Made by a program: the position numbers and the translations under genes | Assembly (NCBI GenBank): GCA_017439185.1 | Contig: JAFRTM010000023.1 | Location: 1-64,000, forward strand | Source of the DNA: Bacteroidales bacterium | Lineage (GTDB): Bacteria; Bacteroidota; Bacteroidia; Bacteroidales; P3 | Reading direction: 5' to 3' | Length of the DNA stretch: 64,000 nt | Part shown: positions 32,076-42,086 of the stretch, piece after piece | Layout of the letters: every line of letters begins with the position of its first letter | Position numbering within the stretch: position 1 is the first letter of the stretch | The notes under the pieces: model-generated | Database searches by the model: none | The model's input: only the letters and a program-made list of their open reading frames with translations | What the model was told of the DNA's origin: nothing

Positions 32076-35000
32076 TTAGTGGGTTACCACCACCTTCTGT
32101 TTCACCGTCACTCCGTTCTGCGTAGTGATGGAGAAGACGTAAGTTCCTTCAGCAAACTTGGAGACATCGACCATAGTCTTGTCGGCGTTCACACCCTTCT
32201 GCTCCTCAACCACACGACCTGCCACGTCATAGACCTTCACTGCGCTTATGCTCTCGCAGTCGATCTCGACGTTGGTAGCGGCCGGGTTGGGATAGATAGC
32301 GAAGTTGATTCCGCTGACATTGTCGATACCCTGACCGTCGATAACCACAAGTCTCAAGTTGACGACACTGTCGCAGCCGTTGGCGGCGGTGAAGGTCATC
32401 TGCTTGTTGAGAGTGCGACCTGCGTTGTTGCCTGTCTCGGCAGCGGTAACGTCGAATCCGTTAGCTGTGTAGGCCTCGCCTGCAACCACAGTGTCGGTGA
32501 TGCTCGTCGAAACAGAGTTCTTGATAGTCAGGTGCAGAGTGATGACGTGAGCGCAACCAAACTGATTGGTAGTAGTATACGTTGCGTTGTCGGTGCTCTG
32601 AGTGTAAGTCTGACCGTTCCTATCCCACTGATACGAGTCGCAAGCCTCAGCCGTCTCAGTAGCCTCGGTCGAGTTGTGGATGGTCAGGTTGAGAGTCGTC
32701 ACATCGTCGCAACCAGCTGCGTTGGTGCTTGTCCACTCGTAGCTGCCCGTCTCTGCATAGGTGTAACCGTGCCACTCGTAGGAGTCGCAAGCTTCTTCGC
32801 TGATAACGCTCGAGGTGCTGTGGTTAACCGTCAAGTTCAGGACAGTGGTAGCCAAACATCCGTTGGTACCCATCTGCTGATACTGATAGTTGCCGGTAGT
32901 GGTGTAAGTGGCACCGGTACCGTTAGTCCAAGTATAAGAATCGCAGACAGTCTCACTAACGGTTGTAGTGGTGCTGTTGTTGATTGTCAGGTTGAGAGTG
33001 GTGATCAGCGGGCAACCATTGGTGCCGGTCGAAGAGAACTGATACTCACCGCTTGTGGTGTAGGTTGCGCCTGAGCCATTGGTCCAAGTGTAGGTGTCAC
33101 AAGCCGTAGCAGTAGATGTTGCATAGGTGGTGGTGTTGATGGTCAGATGCAGTGTAACAACACTGTCGCCGCCCATGGCGTTACCACCAGCTATGGTGTA
33201 TTGGTAATCGCCCGAAGAGGTGTATGTACGGCCGTTCAGTTGCCACTGATAAGCGTCACAAGCCGTAGCCGAGACCTCACCGTAGGTAGCACCTGCAGCG
33301 GTTGTGTATACCGTCACGTTGTACGTTCCGGTGCAGCCGGTAGCAGTGTAAGTACCGGTAACGGTGTAAGTGGTCGTACCGGTCGGAGTAACCGTGAACG
33401 GGTTGTTGGTCGAAACCACGTTGCCGTTTGCAGACCAGCTATAGGTGTCGGCACCCGAAGCAGTCAATGTGGTGGACTGACCAGCTGTGATGTTGGTGTT
33501 TCCTGTTACAGTTACCACCGGCGAAGGATTGATAGTCAAGTGCAACCTTGCTATGCTGTCTCCGCCATTGACGTTCTGTCCGACAGGCTGAGTAAACGTA
33601 CCGCTTGTCCTATATGTACCACCGCTGAGATCCCAAGTGTAGCTGCCGCATTCCGTTACGTATATTTCATTATATGTAGCCGAAGCCTGAGACACCTGAA
33701 CCGTTACAGAACCTGTACCCTCGCAACCATTGGCATCAACACCAGTGACGGTATAGGTGGTCGTTGCGTTGAGAGCCGAAGTGGTGTACGGGTTGGAAGT
33801 AGATACGGTATTGCCACCAGTTGCCCAAGTGTAGGTAGTAGCACCCGAAGCGGTGAGCGTAGTGGTCTGACCGATGTAAATCGAGGTGTTACCCGATACA
33901 GTGATTTCCGGCAGCGGGTTGATGGTCAGGTTCAACACGTGAACATTGTTGCCCTCAGCATACTGATAGAAACCGCTGTTGGTATAGGTGTTGCCGTTCC
34001 AGATGTAGGAGCCGCAAGCAGTCCTTACCACAGTGTCAAAGACAGTGCTTGGAGCCGTAACAACCACCGTGACAGTGGTCGAATTGGAGCAGCCGTTAGC
34101 ATCGGTACCCGACACGTTGTAAGTGGTGCTCGTAGCAGGAGCTGCAGTGTAAGTAGCGCTAGTGCTCTCCGTCGAGCCATTGAGAGTCCACACATAGGAT
34201 GTAGCACCAGTGGCGGTAAGAGTGGTTGAATTTCCTGATGTAATAGTGGTAGTACCTTCTATCACGATAGTAGGATTCGGATTAATAGTCAGGTGGAGAG
34301 TGATGACGCTGTCGCCTCCGAGATAGTTGGTCGTATGAGCCTGAATCTCACCGGATGAGGAGTAGGTCATACCCGTACGCCACCAGGTGAACTGACCGCA
34401 TTCTACAGCAGAAGTGTCACCATAGGTGGTAGGAGCCACATTAACGCTGATCATGTGCGAAGCCTCGCCGACGCAGCCGTGAGAGTCGGTACCCCTGACG
34501 GTGTAGGTGGTAGTGCTGTTGAGAGCCGGAGTGGTGTATGGGTTGGACGAGGATACGGTATTGCCACCGTTGATCCATGTGTAGGTGCTGGCACCCGAAG
34601 CAGTAAGAGTAGCCGTCTGACCAGTGTAAACACTTGCCGGACCAGTGATGGTCACATTAGGCAGTGCGTTGATGGTAAGATGCAGCGTAATGATACTGTC
34701 GCCACCGAGAGCGTTGCCGCCTTGGAGCGTGTAAGAATAGTTGCCCGAAGCGGAATATGTATCACCCGTGCGAGCCCAAGTGTATTCACCGCAAGCCGCA
34801 GCGTTGGTGTCGCCATAGGTAGCGGCGGCAGCCGTCACGGTAACGGTCACATCGGCCGAACCGGTGCAAGTGCCATTGTTGCCCTCAACGACATAGTTGG
34901 TCGTCTGAGTAAGGGCGGGAGTGGTGAACGGGTTAGAAGTCGAAACCGTTACGCCGTTCTGCTTCCATGTGTAGGTGTTGGCACCCGAAGCGGTGAGCGT

Positions 35001-38000
35001 GGTGGTCTGACCAGCCGAAATTTCGGTATTACCCGTCACCGAGATAACCGGAGCCGCAACAACGGTCAGATGTAACGTAGCAGTACTGTCACAACCAGCA
35101 GCATTGGTAAGACCGGTAACGTTGTAGTTGCCCGAGGTGCTGTAGTTGTTGCCGTTCCAAGTGTAAGTGCCGCAATTGGTAACAGTTTCCTCGCCACTTG
35201 TAGCCTGGTTGATGGTCAGCGTAAGAGTTACAATGCTGTCGCAGCCGTTAGCAGCAATCAGAGTGTCGCCATACACGCCGCTCTCGGTGTAGGTATTCAG
35301 CCCCCAAGTGAAGGAGCCGCAAGCCGACTCGGTAAGAGCAGTAGTAACCGGCGGACAGTTGATGGTAACCGTCACGCAAGCATTGTTATTAGAAGCGTCT
35401 TGATCTTGCCACTCATAGGTGGTGTTGGTCGGACGTATGCTGTAGCAGAGGTTAGCCACGTCACCGTGGTGATAACCAAGGGCGGTCAGTTCAGCCATTG
35501 TAGCAACTGTGTCGTGGAGGAGATAAGCATCGCCAGCCTCGAAGCCGAATCCCGGGAAGGCATGACCTTCACGGTCGTTATCGTCGATGGTGATGAAAAT
35601 CTTGGTCGAGTCGGTATAGGTAGCTATGCCAAGGTTATAAAAGATATAGAGAGGATCCAAAACCTCGTTAGCACCAATGGTGAGAGCCGTGAGAGTGGTG
35701 GTTGTGTCATCCTCAAACGCCTCAACACCGAGGTCGATATGGGTGTGAGAGCCATTGTAGCAAATCAACGGGAAGATTGCAGCTGTGAATGTATAAACAT
35801 CACCCCAGTTGTCCGTGAATGCTGCCCATTCATTGTCACTTGTCTGCTCCCATGCATAATTGTTAGGAGAATCGCCAATCACGTTAGAGAAGAATCCCAT
35901 ATAGGTACCACTTGACAATGACGAGAAGTCTGCACCGACGAAAACGCTACCCGTCACATCCAGAGGCTCATCAAGTTCCCATGTGTAGAAATTGCTGCCA
36001 TTGAGGGTGCTCATAGGTACAGTCTTGGAGGCGAGGACCGTAGTCGGAGTACCGGTTGAACCATCCCAAATCTTGAACACTACCGAGCCACCGGTGCCAG
36101 AGTTGGTATAAAGGTATTCCACGGAAGTTATATTACCAGTGCCATATACCGGGATGTAGTTGGCCTTGGCTTTATCTCCGTAGTAGTTGTTTCCAAGATA
36201 GTAACCCGAGTCAACTGTGGAGTTACGGTCACAACCATATATATAGAAATGTATAGAGTCTTGCTCCCACACATCGGTGTCACCGTTCCAACCGAACTCA
36301 ACATCGCTATAAAGTGCATATTCGCAACCCTCCTGGTGAGCCATTTGGTTAACAGTAACCGTAGAAGAGCCACCTTCGTAGGAAATGGTGATGGTGCAAG
36401 AACGCTCGTCGCCCATATTCTCAGCCTTCACGAACGAGACGGTTCCTGCATCAGAGCCTGATGTGGTAGATAGTGTAATCCACTCGCAGTCGGTGGATAC
36501 TGTCCAATCGCAGTTGGCATTGATCGAGATATCTTCAACACCCATCAAAGGATCGGTATTGATGACAGTGGGAGTAGGAACAGCCCACGGCTCGTTAGAT
36601 TCGCAGAAATGAGCAGCAACTGCTATATCATAATAATCTTCACTAAGATTGGCTCCTGTATATATAGTGGAACCGCCAGCATAAAACAAGATAGCGTTGT
36701 TATACTCCGCCTGCGTTGCCGCATTACCTGCAACATCAGCGAAAGCGCATCCTATTTCATTGTAATTTGTTCCATTGTACCTATACGTACCACTTTCAGA
36801 TACGCCAGAGAAATCTATTACTACATAATAATTTCCACTTACTTCGACTGGAGTATTAAACTTTACTCCGAAGTTTTCTATATAGTAAAGATTACGTGTT
36901 GGACTAGTTGTTGTATAGTTTGTACCACTGCTTCTTAATGAAGCCATTGTATATGACTTTGTAGCCAACGCTGTTCCCGGTTTTCCAGAACCATTGTCAT
37001 TATACAAACTTATGCTCACAGATCCCGTTGCCGTATTAGTTGTCCACGCATAAGCAAATGTAAGAGAATCAACTGTTCCGACACGGTCATTGGGGAACCG
37101 TTCGCCAAAAAGTATATTGCTATTATTACTACTTAACCTTTGCGTAGTAATATACATCATAAACAAGGAATCGTCAGTAAGGAATTGCTCATTCACATTT
37201 ACGCAGAGGTCAGACTGGTCGTTTTGAACCACTGATATAGTGGTGGTCTGACGGTTGGAGCCTGTCCCCTGAGAGATTGTAAGAGTACCATTGATGGGAG
37301 CGCCTGTCTCGTTGGCACCTGCTGTTATGGTTATCGTTGTGGTTGCGCCACTACCCGAACCCGAAGTCGGGGTAACCGAGAACTGGTTACCTGGGTTGGG
37401 AGTCAACGAAGCAGTCCAGTTGGTCGTGATGTTAGTAGCCGCCGTAATTTCAACAGTCTTAGAACCGCCGCCGCTGGGGATTGTAATAGAAGAAGGATTA
37501 GCACGGAGGTTGGCCGCCAACGATTTTGCGCAGTTTACTGCAGCCTGAGCGTTGATATAGCCGTTGCCATCGATAGCGTTACTACCGCTGGCGAGCGCGG
37601 TAGCAGTGGTTTGCAGGCAATTCTTTACCTGAGCGGGAGTCATGGCGGGGTAAGCCGAGAGCATAAGACCGCAAAGACCAGCCACAGTGGGGCAAGCCAT
37701 AGAAGTACCCTGCATGCCGTCGTAATACTGACCGGAAAGGCCAGACATACCCATGATACGGTTGTACTGGTTGACGCAATATGTAGTGGAGAGGATATTG
37801 TTGGTCATACCATTATTGTAGAATCCGCCAGGAGCTGCAATATCGGCACGGCCGCTACCATATTCCGAGAAGTAGGAGAGTTTTCCACTCTTGTCAACCG
37901 AAGCGACGCTTATAACGCTGCTGTAACCAGCAGGATAGTTGATGGCATTGTTCCCATCGCCGTCGTTACCAGCAGCAGCCACGAGAACTACACCGTTGTT

Positions 38001-38930
38001 GTAGTAGGTTTGATAGGCACGCTGTTCTGAGGTGGAGGAACTTGTACCGCCGTAGGACATACTTACAACGTTGGCGCCATTGTTGACAGCCCAAGCCACA
38101 CCATTGGAGCAGTAGTAGAGCTGATCGTTGTTGTTAGCTGCACGCACGCCCATAAGGGTAAGGCCCGAGCCGGTGGTTCCATCACCACCGCCGATGGAGG
38201 AGATACCGACACTATTGTTGTTCTTAGCCGCCACCATACCGGCACAGTGAGTACCGTGCGACCAGTCGTAGGAGGGGCAGTTGTTGTTGTAGAAGTTGTT
38301 GTAAGAACAAGTGGTGGTCTGGCTAACCGATGTTGGAGGTGCAGAACTTCCTACCGAAGCCGTACCCGTTGCGAAGGAGCACATGTTTGACGACGAGATG
38401 TTGAGGTCAGGATGTGCGCCCCAGACAGCACCGTCAACTACGGCGACCTTGATGCTGGAGCTTGCTACTTGAGCGGCCCAAGCGCCTTCGGCGTTAATCA
38501 TAGTGAGGTTCCACTGATAAGGACCTGCACTGCCCCACGAACCAGAGGAATAGGGGTCGTTGTAGAGGAGCTTAGGCAGTGGCACGCGCTCGGCGTACTC
38601 AACCTCGGGAAGAGCTTCGAGTTCGGCGATGAACTCGTCGATCTTCTGATACTGACTGAATTCGAGACGGATGATACGCTCCAATCCACGGTCGTTGAAG
38701 GCATAGAGCGGACGGGTGATAAGAGTCACACCGTAGCGATTAAACAGCGCGGAGTACTGTTTCATCTCCGAGGGGTTAATGCTCGTGTTTTCATTGACCA
38801 CAAATTGGAAGTCGTAGCTGTCCACGAACTTGAAGTACAGATGCCCATCAATGTAGTTGGGATCCAGCGTTTGTGCCCTAAGCCCCAAGAAGGCGAAGCA
38901 AAGGACAACAGCAAGTAAGAACTTCTTCAT
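32076..38930 (-). CDS. giant S8 subtilisin-like protease with repeats and T9SS sorting tail
   Basis: This 2284-residue secreted protease has a signal peptide (residues 1-19). Its peptidase domain carries the triad Asp166 (AVVDGAV), His225 (SHGTHCAG) and Ser410 (GTSMACP). A BACON-like domain follows (NLRANPSSITIP..., about 475-570). A beta-rich region and a second BACON-like unit come next (about 800-870). Then come Ig/PKD-like repeats with GQTTTLTASGA and NPYTTPAL words, and CDSYTW-type repeats of about 40 residues. The C terminus (FAIYPNPAATNVEI, EGTYVFSI) is a type IX secretion signal. It is expected outside the cell, probably degrading host or food protein. Confidence 0.92.
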   Translation of the reverse strand: MKKFLLAVVLCFAFLGLRAQTLDPNYIDGHLYFKFVDSYDFQFVVNENTSINPSEMKQYSALFNRYGVTLITRPLYAFNDRGLERIIRLEFSQYQKIDEFIAELEALPEVEYAERVPLPKLLYNDPYSSGSWGSAGPYQWNLTMINAEGAWAAQVASSSIKVAVVDGAVWGAHPDLNISSSNMCSFATGTASVGSSAPPTSVSQTTTCSYNNFYNNNCPSYDWSHGTHCAGMVAAKNNNSVGISSIGGGDGTTGSGLTLMGVRAANNNDQLYYCSNGVAWAVNNGANVVSMSYGGTSSSTSEQRAYQTYYNNGVVLVAAAGNDGDGNNAINYPAGYSSVISVASVDKSGKLSYFSEYGSGRADIAAPGGFYNNGMTNNILSTTYCVNQYNRIMGMSGLSGQYYDGMQGTSMACPTVAGLCGLMLSAYPAMTPAQVKNCLQTTATALASGSNAIDGNGYINAQAAVNCAKSLAANLRANPSSITIPSGGGSKTVEITAATNITTNWTASLTPNPGNQFSVTPTSGSGSGATTTITITAGANETGAPINGTLTISQGTGSNRQTTTISVVQNDQSDLCVNVNEQFLTDDSLFMMYITTQRLSSNNSNILFGERFPNDRVGTVDSLTFAYAWTTNTATGSVSISLYNDNGSGKPGTALATKSYTMASLRSSGTNYTTTSPTRNLYYIENFGVKFNTPVEVSGNYYVVIDFSGVSESGTYRYNGTNYNEIGCAFADVAGNAATQAEYNNAILFYAGGSTIYTGANLSEDYYDIAVAAHFCESNEPWAVPTPTVINTDPLMGVEDISINANCDWTVSTDCEWITLSTTSGSDAGTVSFVKAENMGDERSCTITISYEGGSSTVTVNQMAHQEGCEYALYSDVEFGWNGDTDVWEQDSIHFYIYGCDRNSTVDSGYYLGNNYYGDKAKANYIPVYGTGNITSVEYLYTNSGTGGSVVFKIWDGSTGTPTTVLASKTVPMSTLNGSNFYTWELDEPLDVTGSVFVGADFSSLSSGTYMGFFSNVIGDSPNNYAWEQTSDNEWAAFTDNWGDVYTFTAAIFPLICYNGSHTHIDLGVEAFEDDTTTTLTALTIGANEVLDPLYIFYNLGIATYTDSTKIFITIDDNDREGHAFPGFGFEAGDAYLLHDTVATMAELTALGYHHGDVANLCYSIRPTNTTYEWQDQDASNNNACVTVTINCPPVTTALTESACGSFTWGLNTYTESGVYGDTLIAANGCDSIVTLTLTINQATSGEETVTNCGTYTWNGNNYSTSGNYNVTGLTNAAGCDSTATLHLTVVAAPVISVTGNTEISAGQTTTLTASGANTYTWKQNGVTVSTSNPFTTPALTQTTNYVVEGNNGTCTGSADVTVTVTAAAATYGDTNAAACGEYTWARTGDTYSASGNYSYTLQGGNALGGDSIITLHLTINALPNVTITGPASVYTGQTATLTASGASTYTWINGGNTVSSSNPYTTPALNSTTTYTVRGTDSHGCVGEASHMISVNVAPTTYGDTSAVECGQFTWWRTGMTYSSSGEIQAHTTNYLGGDSVITLHLTINPNPTIVIEGTTTITSGNSTTLTATGATSYVWTLNGSTESTSATYTAAPATSTTYNVSGTDANGCSNSTTVTVVVTAPSTVFDTVVRTACGSYIWNGNTYTNSGFYQYAEGNNVHVLNLTINPLPEITVSGNTSIYIGQTTTLTASGATTYTWATGGNTVSTSNPYTTSALNATTTYTVTGVDANGCEGTGSVTVQVSQASATYNEIYVTECGSYTWDLSGGTYRTSGTFTQPVGQNVNGGDSIARLHLTINPSPVVTVTGNTNITAGQSTTLTASGADTYSWSANGNVVSTNNPFTVTPTGTTTYTVTGTYTATGCTGTYNVTVYTTAAGATYGEVSATACDAYQWQLNGRTYTSSGDYQYTIAGGNAMGGDSVVTLHLTINTTTYATSTATACDTYTWTNGSGATYTTSGEYQFSSTGTNGCPLITTLNLTINNSTTTTVSETVCDSYTWTNGTGATYTTTGNYQYQQMGTNGCLATTVLNLTVNHSTSSVISEEACDSYEWHGYTYAETGSYEWTSTNAAGCDDVTTLNLTIHNSTEATETAEACDSYQWDRNGQTYTQSTDNATYTTTNQFGCAHVITLHLTIKNSVSTSITDTVVAGEAYTANGFDVTAAETGNNAGRTLNKQMTFTAANGCDSVVNLRLVVIDGQGIDNVSGINFAIYPNPAATNVEIDCESISAVKVYDVAGRVVEEQKGVNADKTMVDVSKFAEGTYVFSITTQNGVTVKQKVVVTH

Positions 38931-39079
38931 AATTTGTGTTTTTGGATTAATAAAAATATTGTTTACTATAATTTTCTATAAGATGTTAAAATTGCGTTTC
39001 TTTACTTTTACCCTAAAAATATAATTTACAATAACATACAGCGATATTTCGATATAAAAAACATTACGAATACAATAGG

Positions 39080-39111
39080 CAAAGGTAGGAAGATTTTTTG
39101 ATATAAACAAA
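39080..39111 (-). promoter_or_regulatory. subtilase promoter, TTTG-N20-TACCTTTG
   Basis: Minus-strand TTTG (39108-39111) and TACCTTTG (39080-39087) are separated by 20 bases. Transcription would start near 39073, leaving an AT-rich leader of about 140 bases before the ATG at 38930. Confidence 0.65.
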
Positions 39112-39172
39112 CTTTTGTTGAAAAAAGTTTTCAACAGCCTGTCAATTACCTCAAAATTAGAGTTATAGCAAA

Positions 39173-40558
39173 CTACTCCTGCTGAAGAATCCGAAGATTG
39201 GTTTCGGCATCGGTGTAAGTGGGATCAACCTCGAGGCAACGGCGGAACCATTCGGCGGCTTTCTTGTCGTCGGCCATGTAATAGTAAGCCACGCCGATAT
39301 TGTAATAGGCGTCGGCCCGCTTGGGGTTAATCTTGATCACATCGTTGTAGGCGGCGATGGCGTCGGTGTAACGGGCAAGCTGGAGATAAGTGTTGCCGAG
39401 TCCGATGTGAGGTTCGATATACTTCGGGGAAGCCTCGGCCGCTTTCTTGAAATAAGAAATCGCCTCCTCGTAGTCACGGTTTTCGTATTTGATATAAGCT
39501 ATGGCGTTGAGGGCCGTAGCATGTTTTGGATTGAGTTTTATGGCCTTCTGGTAGTAGTTGACGGCGTCGTCCTTCTTGCCGAGGCGATAATAGACAATGC
39601 CGAGAGAGTAATAAGACTGGACATGAGACTCGTCGATGAGAGTGGCGCGCTTGAACCATACGGCGGCGGAGTCGTATTTGTGGAGCTCGTAGTAGGCGAG
39701 ACCCGCGTTGTAATAGGCATCGACATACTTGGGAGCCACGTTGGTTGACTGCTTGAAACTCTTGATAGCCGCCGGATAGTCGCCCGTCTTGGCCTGGGTC
39801 ATGCCCATATCGTTGTAGATGGTGATGAGTTTAGGGTTGACGGCGAGAGCCTTCTTGAAATAGGCGATGGCGTCGTCGGGGAGGTCCGAGCGGTCGTAGG
39901 CGAGGCCGAGAGCATAGTAGGCAGTGCCGTAGTCGGGATTGAGCTGGACGGCACGTTTGAGATACTTGATGCCTTGAGAATACTGACCCTGGTTGCAGTA
40001 GAGGTTTCCGAGGTCGGCATAGGCGACCGCCGAAGTAGAGTCGAGCTCGATGGCCTGGAGATAAGCCTTGCGGGCATCTTCGATGCGTTTGACGCTGCTG
40101 TAGGCAAGACCGAGGTTGACGTAGGCGCCCGCCATCTTAGGATTCAGAGCCAAAGCCTTTTGGCACCAAGAAATGGCCTCGTTGTAGAGCTGCTTGCGAT
40201 TGGCGATGACAGCGAGCGAGTTGTAGGCTTCGGCATAGTTGGAATCGATAGCGATGGTGGCGAGATAAGCCTCCTTGGCCTCGTCGTAGAGACCGAGGTA
40301 ATAGGAGACGACGCCGAGTTCATACTGACAGTTGCGGTTGTCAGGGTAGAGTTTGACCGCCACGCGCATAGTGGCAGCGGCCTGCTCCATCTTGCCCTCC
40401 TTGAGATATTGCTGATAGTCGGCGAGGTATTGCGACGCCGTTTTCTTCTGGGCCATGACGCCCGAAGGGAGCAGGAGCAAGAGAAAAACGAAAGCCAGAA
40501 ACCTCACCGCGGCGGGCGATGGGGTTTCGGGCTTCAGTATGGATTTCAGTGAATTCAC
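39173..40558 (-). CDS. tetratricopeptide repeat protein, secreted
   Basis: This 461-residue protein has a long N-terminal region with a signal sequence (FLAFVFLLLLLPSGVMA). About eleven TPR units of 34 residues follow (for example AEAYNSLAVIANRKQLYNEA, GAYVNLGLAYSSVKRIEDA, ADAYYNIGVAYYYMADDKKA). TPR arrays bind partner proteins, here probably in the periplasm. The gene starts with GTG, overlapping the stop of the TlpA-like gene (GTGA), so the two are translated together. The partner is unknown. Confidence 0.88.
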   Translation of the reverse strand: MNSLKSILKPETPSPAAVRFLAFVFLLLLLPSGVMAQKKTASQYLADYQQYLKEGKMEQAAATMRVAVKLYPDNRNCQYELGVVSYYLGLYDEAKEAYLATIAIDSNYAEAYNSLAVIANRKQLYNEAISWCQKALALNPKMAGAYVNLGLAYSSVKRIEDARKAYLQAIELDSTSAVAYADLGNLYCNQGQYSQGIKYLKRAVQLNPDYGTAYYALGLAYDRSDLPDDAIAYFKKALAVNPKLITIYNDMGMTQAKTGDYPAAIKSFKQSTNVAPKYVDAYYNAGLAYYELHKYDSAAVWFKRATLIDESHVQSYYSLGIVYYRLGKKDDAVNYYQKAIKLNPKHATALNAIAYIKYENRDYEEAISYFKKAAEASPKYIEPHIGLGNTYLQLARYTDAIAAYNDVIKINPKRADAYYNIGVAYYYMADDKKAAEWFRRCLEVDPTYTDAETNLRILQQE

Positions 40559-41670
40559 TGGGCGAGAACCTGTTTGAGAGTTTCCTCGATCTTGTTGCCA
40601 CGGAGGTCGCGAGCGACGATGGTGCCGTTGGCGTCGAGGACCATGATCTGAGGAATGGAGGCGATGCCGTAGGCTTCGGTGCTCTCGGTGCCTTCGGTCA
40701 CAAGGACGTTATAAGGAATATTGAGATCGGTAACAGCCTTGTTCACTGCGCCCGGCTCACGCTCCCAGACATCGACGCCGATGAAGACGACGTCTTTTCC
40801 GTATTTATTGTAGAGAGGTATGAGCGTTTCGGTTATCTCCTGACGGCAGGGCTGGCACCAGGAAGCCCAGAAATCGACGACGGCGACCTTGCCGTTAACG
40901 AGAGCGGCGAGAGAGGAAGCCTCGGAAGAGGAGAGGAGAATTCCGGGAATATCGAGGAAATGCTTGCCAGCCTTGGTCTGCTCGTTGTTCTGCTTCTCCT
41001 TGTAAGCTTTGGCGAGGGGCTCGAAGGAGGAGATGACCGGGTCGGCGTTCTTCATGATGTTGTCGAGTTCTTCGAAAGAGAGAGCCTGAGCCGACATGGC
41101 GAGGAGGACAGCGCCCGAGAGGTCGTGAGAGTGCCGCTCGTAGAAGGCGAGAGCCTGCTTGGAGAGGTAGGCGTAGGCGAGCTGCTGGAGGCTGTCGATT
41201 TTCTGCATGACAGCTTCCTGCTCCGCCTCGGAGGGCTCTTCGGTGAAGGAGTAGAGGCTGTAGATAAGAGTCTGATACTCATCGGTGTATTTTTCCATCT
41301 GCGGGTCGGACATGACGGTGTGGAAGTCGTCGTTGGTGGGAGTACCGGTGACGGACACGCTGTCGAAATCGACGACGATGTTACCCGGCTCGAGGAAGAT
41401 GGGGATGTCAACACCTTCGAGGAAGACAACCTGGAGAGAGTCGGTCTTGCCCTTGAAGACGAGCTTGCAGTCTGTCACGACGGCCGAATCCATCGGGTTT
41501 TCCATATCGAGATGGGAGAAGAGATGGAAAGTCTGTCCGTTGATTTCATCGGCATACTCTTCCGGGAATTGAGCCGTGATGGTGTAGGACTTGTTCTTGC
41601 ACGCGGTGAAAAGCAGTGCTGCCAAAAGGAATGGCAAAATAATGTAACTGTGTGAAAATAAACGTTTCAT
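40555..41670 (-). CDS. TlpA-like thiol-disulfide lipoprotein with DUF4369-like N domain
   Basis: This 371-residue protein has a lipoprotein signal (FLLAALLFTACKNKSYTI). An N-terminal beta domain of the DUF4369 type follows (QTFHLFSHLDMENPMDSAVV, LQVVFLEGVDIPIFLEPG). After a helical middle comes a thioredoxin fold with the active site WASWCQPCRQE. It probably reduces or resolves disulfides in the periplasm. ATG at 41670 is chosen because a perfect promoter ends 30 bases upstream; the longer frame runs through that promoter. Confidence 0.88.
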   Translation of the reverse strand: MKRLFSHSYIILPFLLAALLFTACKNKSYTITAQFPEEYADEINGQTFHLFSHLDMENPMDSAVVTDCKLVFKGKTDSLQVVFLEGVDIPIFLEPGNIVVDFDSVSVTGTPTNDDFHTVMSDPQMEKYTDEYQTLIYSLYSFTEEPSEAEQEAVMQKIDSLQQLAYAYLSKQALAFYERHSHDLSGAVLLAMSAQALSFEELDNIMKNADPVISSFEPLAKAYKEKQNNEQTKAGKHFLDIPGILLSSSEASSLAALVNGKVAVVDFWASWCQPCRQEITETLIPLYNKYGKDVVFIGVDVWEREPGAVNKAVTDLNIPYNVLVTEGTESTEAYGIASIPQIMVLDANGTIVARDLRGNKIEETLKQVLAQ

Positions 41671-41699
41671 ATAGATAATAATGATTAAATTTTCCACTG

Positions 41700-41730
41700 C
41701 AAAGATACGAAGAAAAAAGAGACTGACAAA
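41700..41730 (-). promoter_or_regulatory. TlpA-TPR operon promoter, TTTG-N19-TATCTTTG
   Basis: TTTG (41727-41730) and TATCTTTG (41700-41707) on the minus strand have an exact 19-base spacer. The match fixes the downstream ATG at 41670 as the true start. Confidence 0.85.
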
Positions 41731-41853
41731 ATTTATTTTTTGACAGGTCAAGAGAAAAATTGTTGATAAGTTTTTTGACGATTTTAGGTCAAGGGTAAGT
41801 TCGAGGCATATAGGAGGCATATTCGAGAAAAATCTGTTCCTTACCTGCTCCAT

Positions 41854-41908
41854 ATTTGATTCGTATTTCATTCGTATTTGATTCGTGTTTCATTCGTGTT
41901 TTAACCAT
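41854..41908 (+). repeat. 11-bp tandem repeat (WTTYSATTCGT)
   Basis: Units ATTTGATTCGT, ATTTCATTCGT, ATTTGATTCGT, GTTTCATTCGT and a decayed fifth (GTTTTAACCAT) stand head to tail in the gap between the TlpA operon and guaB. An 11-base period places each unit on nearly the same face of the helix. Confidence 0.85.
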
Positions 41909-42005
41909 GTTTTGGGCAAATTAGAATAATAATTAGTAATCAGCGAGTTAGGAATTGTTGAAAAATTTATTTGTATATTATTATATATAATTCATTTTTT
42001 ATTTG

Positions 42006-42013
42006 TATATTTG
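42006..42013 (+). promoter_or_regulatory. guaB -7 box TATATTTG
   Basis: A perfect -7 box lies 73 bases upstream of guaB. No TTTG is found 19 bases further up (the region is ATAT), so this promoter is partial or uses a factor. Confidence 0.45.
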
Positions 42014-42086
42014 CAATTTCATATTCAAGCAGATAATCTGCATAAAGAATTAATAATAAAGGAATAAACAAAAAAAGTATAATAAT

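Noticed and set aside
41671-41871. N-terminal extension of the TlpA-like protein
   Set aside because: The extension runs through a perfect promoter and lacks the lipoprotein signal position, so ATG at 41670 is the start.
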